Part shown: piece after piece, positions 4,736-6,307 of the stretch
Layout: the number at the start of each line of letters is the position of its first letter
How positions within the stretch are numbered: position 1 is the first letter of the stretch
Assembly: GCA_046302715.1 (NCBI GenBank)
Contig: JBKCHQ010000269.1
Coordinates: 1 to 6,307 of the forward strand
From: CAMCXT01 sp046302715
Lineage (GTDB): Bacteria; Bacteroidota; Bacteroidia; M30B66
Direction: 5' to 3'
Length of the DNA: 6,307 bases
Translations under genes and position numbers: made by a program
Notes under the pieces: generated by a model
The model's database searches: none
The model's input: the letters and a program-made list of their open reading frames with translations, nothing else
Told to the model about the DNA's origin: nothing

Positions 4736-6307
4736 CTAATCCCTGATGCAACGCACAGAAAGTCCATTTTTCTTTGCGTAAGAGGCTAAACTAGCATTAT
4801 CATCGCTGTAATTAAGTGTGCGAATCCACGCACTGCTTGTACTAGGCTGAGTTGTGGTACTCCACCAGTAACCATAGAAGCCAATGTCGGTAAAATAACC
4901 AGTTTGAAAATAATAGCGATAGCCTCCTGGAAGTCCTGAAAAACCGCTCTCGTTGGTTGCTCCTTGGTTTGGAGATTCCCAACCAACTATCGATTTCATT
5001 TTTCCTCCTGCGGAGAGTTCTCCACCCAAAAGGTCAACCAAAACTTCCCATTCTACGCTACTTGGCACGTGCCAGCCGGTAGGACACAAATTCCTCGCAT
5101 CCACAACCGTATACCAATTGTATAGTTTACCGTATAGCGAATCGTTTAATACATTGTTATCGTAATTGCACCAAGCACCTGTACTTAGGTTAGACCATTG
5201 AAGGTTACCGGTAACATTTGGTATTGGGTCGCCATTGGCATAGGTAGCGGTGCGCAGGTTTTCGGCCATCCATAACTGATCACCAATAATCACTGTGGAG
5301 TATACATTATTTTCAATATCGCTTACTTCCCCGAAAAATTGAGAACAAGCCTGCACATTGACTGCATCATTTATTTGCTGAACAACCAGAATAGTATCCA
5401 AAGCACTGGCTTTGATGGAATCGGGATTGGAAGTGTCGTATCCCCGAATCACATACTCTCCTACTGAGCAAGTTTGAATGTTGAATTGGCCTTCATTGGT
5501 GCTGAAAACATTTGTTCCCATTTTTACATAACCAGACTCAACAGGCAGCCCACTGCAGTTTAATACCGTTCCTGTAATCTGATAATACTCGCTAAGCGAA
5601 GCTGTGTAAGTTCCAACAATAGGAAACACTCCACTCACCAAGTTTTCGGAATAAGCCAATGTCCAGTCATTTGTAGTATTGCAAGTAAGCAAGATACCTA
5701 ATGTTAACGATTGATTTTTAGGCACTCGTCCAGAAAAAATACCATCAGAATTAGTATAGGTAGTTGCTGTACCCAATGTGGTAGAACCTAAATTAACTTT
5801 CGCATCTGTTACTGGATTGCCTTGTAAGCTATTAACTATACCTAGAAATTCATTGAAAGTACCTGGCACATCTAAATTCCACCACGAAAAATGACTTGCT
5901 GAACCTATGTATTGTGAGCCTTGCTTTTGGGCTTCGCCCTCGTGTATCCAATACCCAAGGTTTTCGTCGAAACTCCACCAGTCGATGGAGACTGGCGCTT
6001 CAGCTTGAAGGGCAGTTGGGATGTTGAATTTAAGCGTTGCTAATTGTCCATTTGCCAACTGTAACTCATTCATATTGGCATCGCGCAATTCGATGGATGC
6101 CATACCGAATGAGCGGAGTAAGCGCAGAGAATCATTCATTCCTCCCAATAATTCTCCAGGCATTTGGTCGAACATAGCAGTGGATGTTGGGTCTAAAGCA
6201 GCGGCATAAACACGCACTGTTCCAGTATAGGGTTGCCCATTTAAGGTTACGGAATTGGCAGGAAAACTTAGTTGCAAAAGGCCTGAAGTAACTGTTCCGC
6301 CTGAAGT
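4736..6307 (-). CDS. FISUMP-domain paralogue, N-terminally cut by the window edge
   Basis: The frame is open to the right edge, giving 523 visible codons. The TTG at 6275-6277 is an internal Leu, not a start: the codons before it (TSGGTVTSGL) match residues 185-194 of the neighbouring paralogue. The remaining length is within one residue of that paralogue's. Domains in order are: the WW-motif domain (LSFPANSVTLNG, IDWWSFDE-LGYW, HFSWWN); a beta domain with TYTNSDGIFSGRVPKN; a second with ITGTVLNC and IQTC; and a C-terminal FISUMP domain (LWMAENLRTATYANG, YGKLYNWY, LCPTGWHVP, NESGFSGLPGGYRYY, YGYWWS, SVRCIRD). The signal peptide and first beta domain should lie outside the window. It is probably exported, role unknown. 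It reads towards its paralogue in the same direction, and an array extending past the window is possible. It ends in TAG. Confidence 0.87.
   Translation of the reverse strand, partial: TSGGTVTSGLLQLSFPANSVTLNGQPYTGTVRVYAAALDPTSTAMFDQMPGELLGGMNDSLRLLRSFGMASIELRDANMNELQLANGQLATLKFNIPTALQAEAPVSIDWWSFDENLGYWIHEGEAQKQGSQYIGSASHFSWWNLDVPGTFNEFLGIVNSLQGNPVTDAKVNLGSTTLGTATTYTNSDGIFSGRVPKNQSLTLGILLTCNTTNDWTLAYSENLVSGVFPIVGTYTASLSEYYQITGTVLNCSGLPVESGYVKMGTNVFSTNEGQFNIQTCSVGEYVIRGYDTSNPDSIKASALDTILVVQQINDAVNVQACSQFFGEVSDIENNVYSTVIIGDQLWMAENLRTATYANGDPIPNVTGNLQWSNLSTGAWCNYDNNVLNDSLYGKLYNWYTVVDARNLCPTGWHVPSSVEWEVLVDLLGGELSAGGKMKSIVGWESPNQGATNESGFSGLPGGYRYYFQTGYFTDIGFYGYWWSTTTQPSTSSAWIRTLNYSDDNASLASYAKKNGLSVRCIRD
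6219..6307 (-). repeat. 89-bp direct repeat, copy in the edge paralogue
   Basis: Identical to 4012-4100. The match runs to the last base of the window, so its true length is unknown. The surrounding paralogous sequence is clearly more diverged, so this block has been homogenised or is under unusual constraint. Confidence 0.92.

Noticed and set aside
6275..6277. TTG as the start codon of the edge paralogue
   Set aside because: The frame continues to the window edge with sequence identical to the interior of the neighbouring paralogue, so this is an internal Leu codon.

Overview
The window looks like chromosomal DNA of a Bacteroidota bacterium, possibly from a metagenome. Three things point there: secreted FISUMP-domain (Fib_succ_major) proteins with a Bacteroidota-style signal peptide, gene starts without Shine-Dalgarno sequences, and heptamer and palindromic intergenic repeats of a kind common in that phylum. 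Three loci are visible, and two run off the window edges.

Left part, + strand (2-2248): the C-terminal two thirds of icmF, the fused adenosylcobalamin-dependent isobutyryl-CoA mutase. The cobalamin-binding domain and almost all of the G-protein chaperone domain lie upstream of the window. The reading frame is interrupted by one in-frame TAG (1802-1804), followed at once by an ATG. It then continues in the same frame, with strong family resemblance, to the normal IcmF C-terminus (2246-2248 TAA). The gene is therefore seen as two adjoining ORFs, split close to the end of the substrate-binding TIM barrel. This is either a recent nonsense mutation or sequencing error, or a split gene translated by termination-reinitiation.

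Middle (2249-2531): a 283-bp convergent intergenic region. It holds a degenerate 7-nt tandem repeat just after icmF, a structured GC-rich repeat closed by an inverted repeat, and a second purine-rich 7-nt repeat abutting the next gene.

Right part, - strand (2532-6307): two tandem paralogues encoding large exported proteins. Both carry a conserved uncharacterised domain with WW motifs, two carboxypeptidase-regulatory-like beta domains and a C-terminal FISUMP domain. The complete copy (2532-4652) has a signal peptide and an additional N-terminal beta domain. The other copy (4736-6307) enters from the right edge without its N-terminus. The two share an 89-bp identical block reaching the window edge. 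Similarity falls off towards their C-termini, where the likely surface-exposed positions differ. The pair looks like part of a duplicated family of envelope or secreted proteins evolving by local homogenisation plus C-terminal diversification. There is no visible functional link to icmF.

No tRNA, rRNA, CRISPR, transposase or reverse transcriptase gene is seen.
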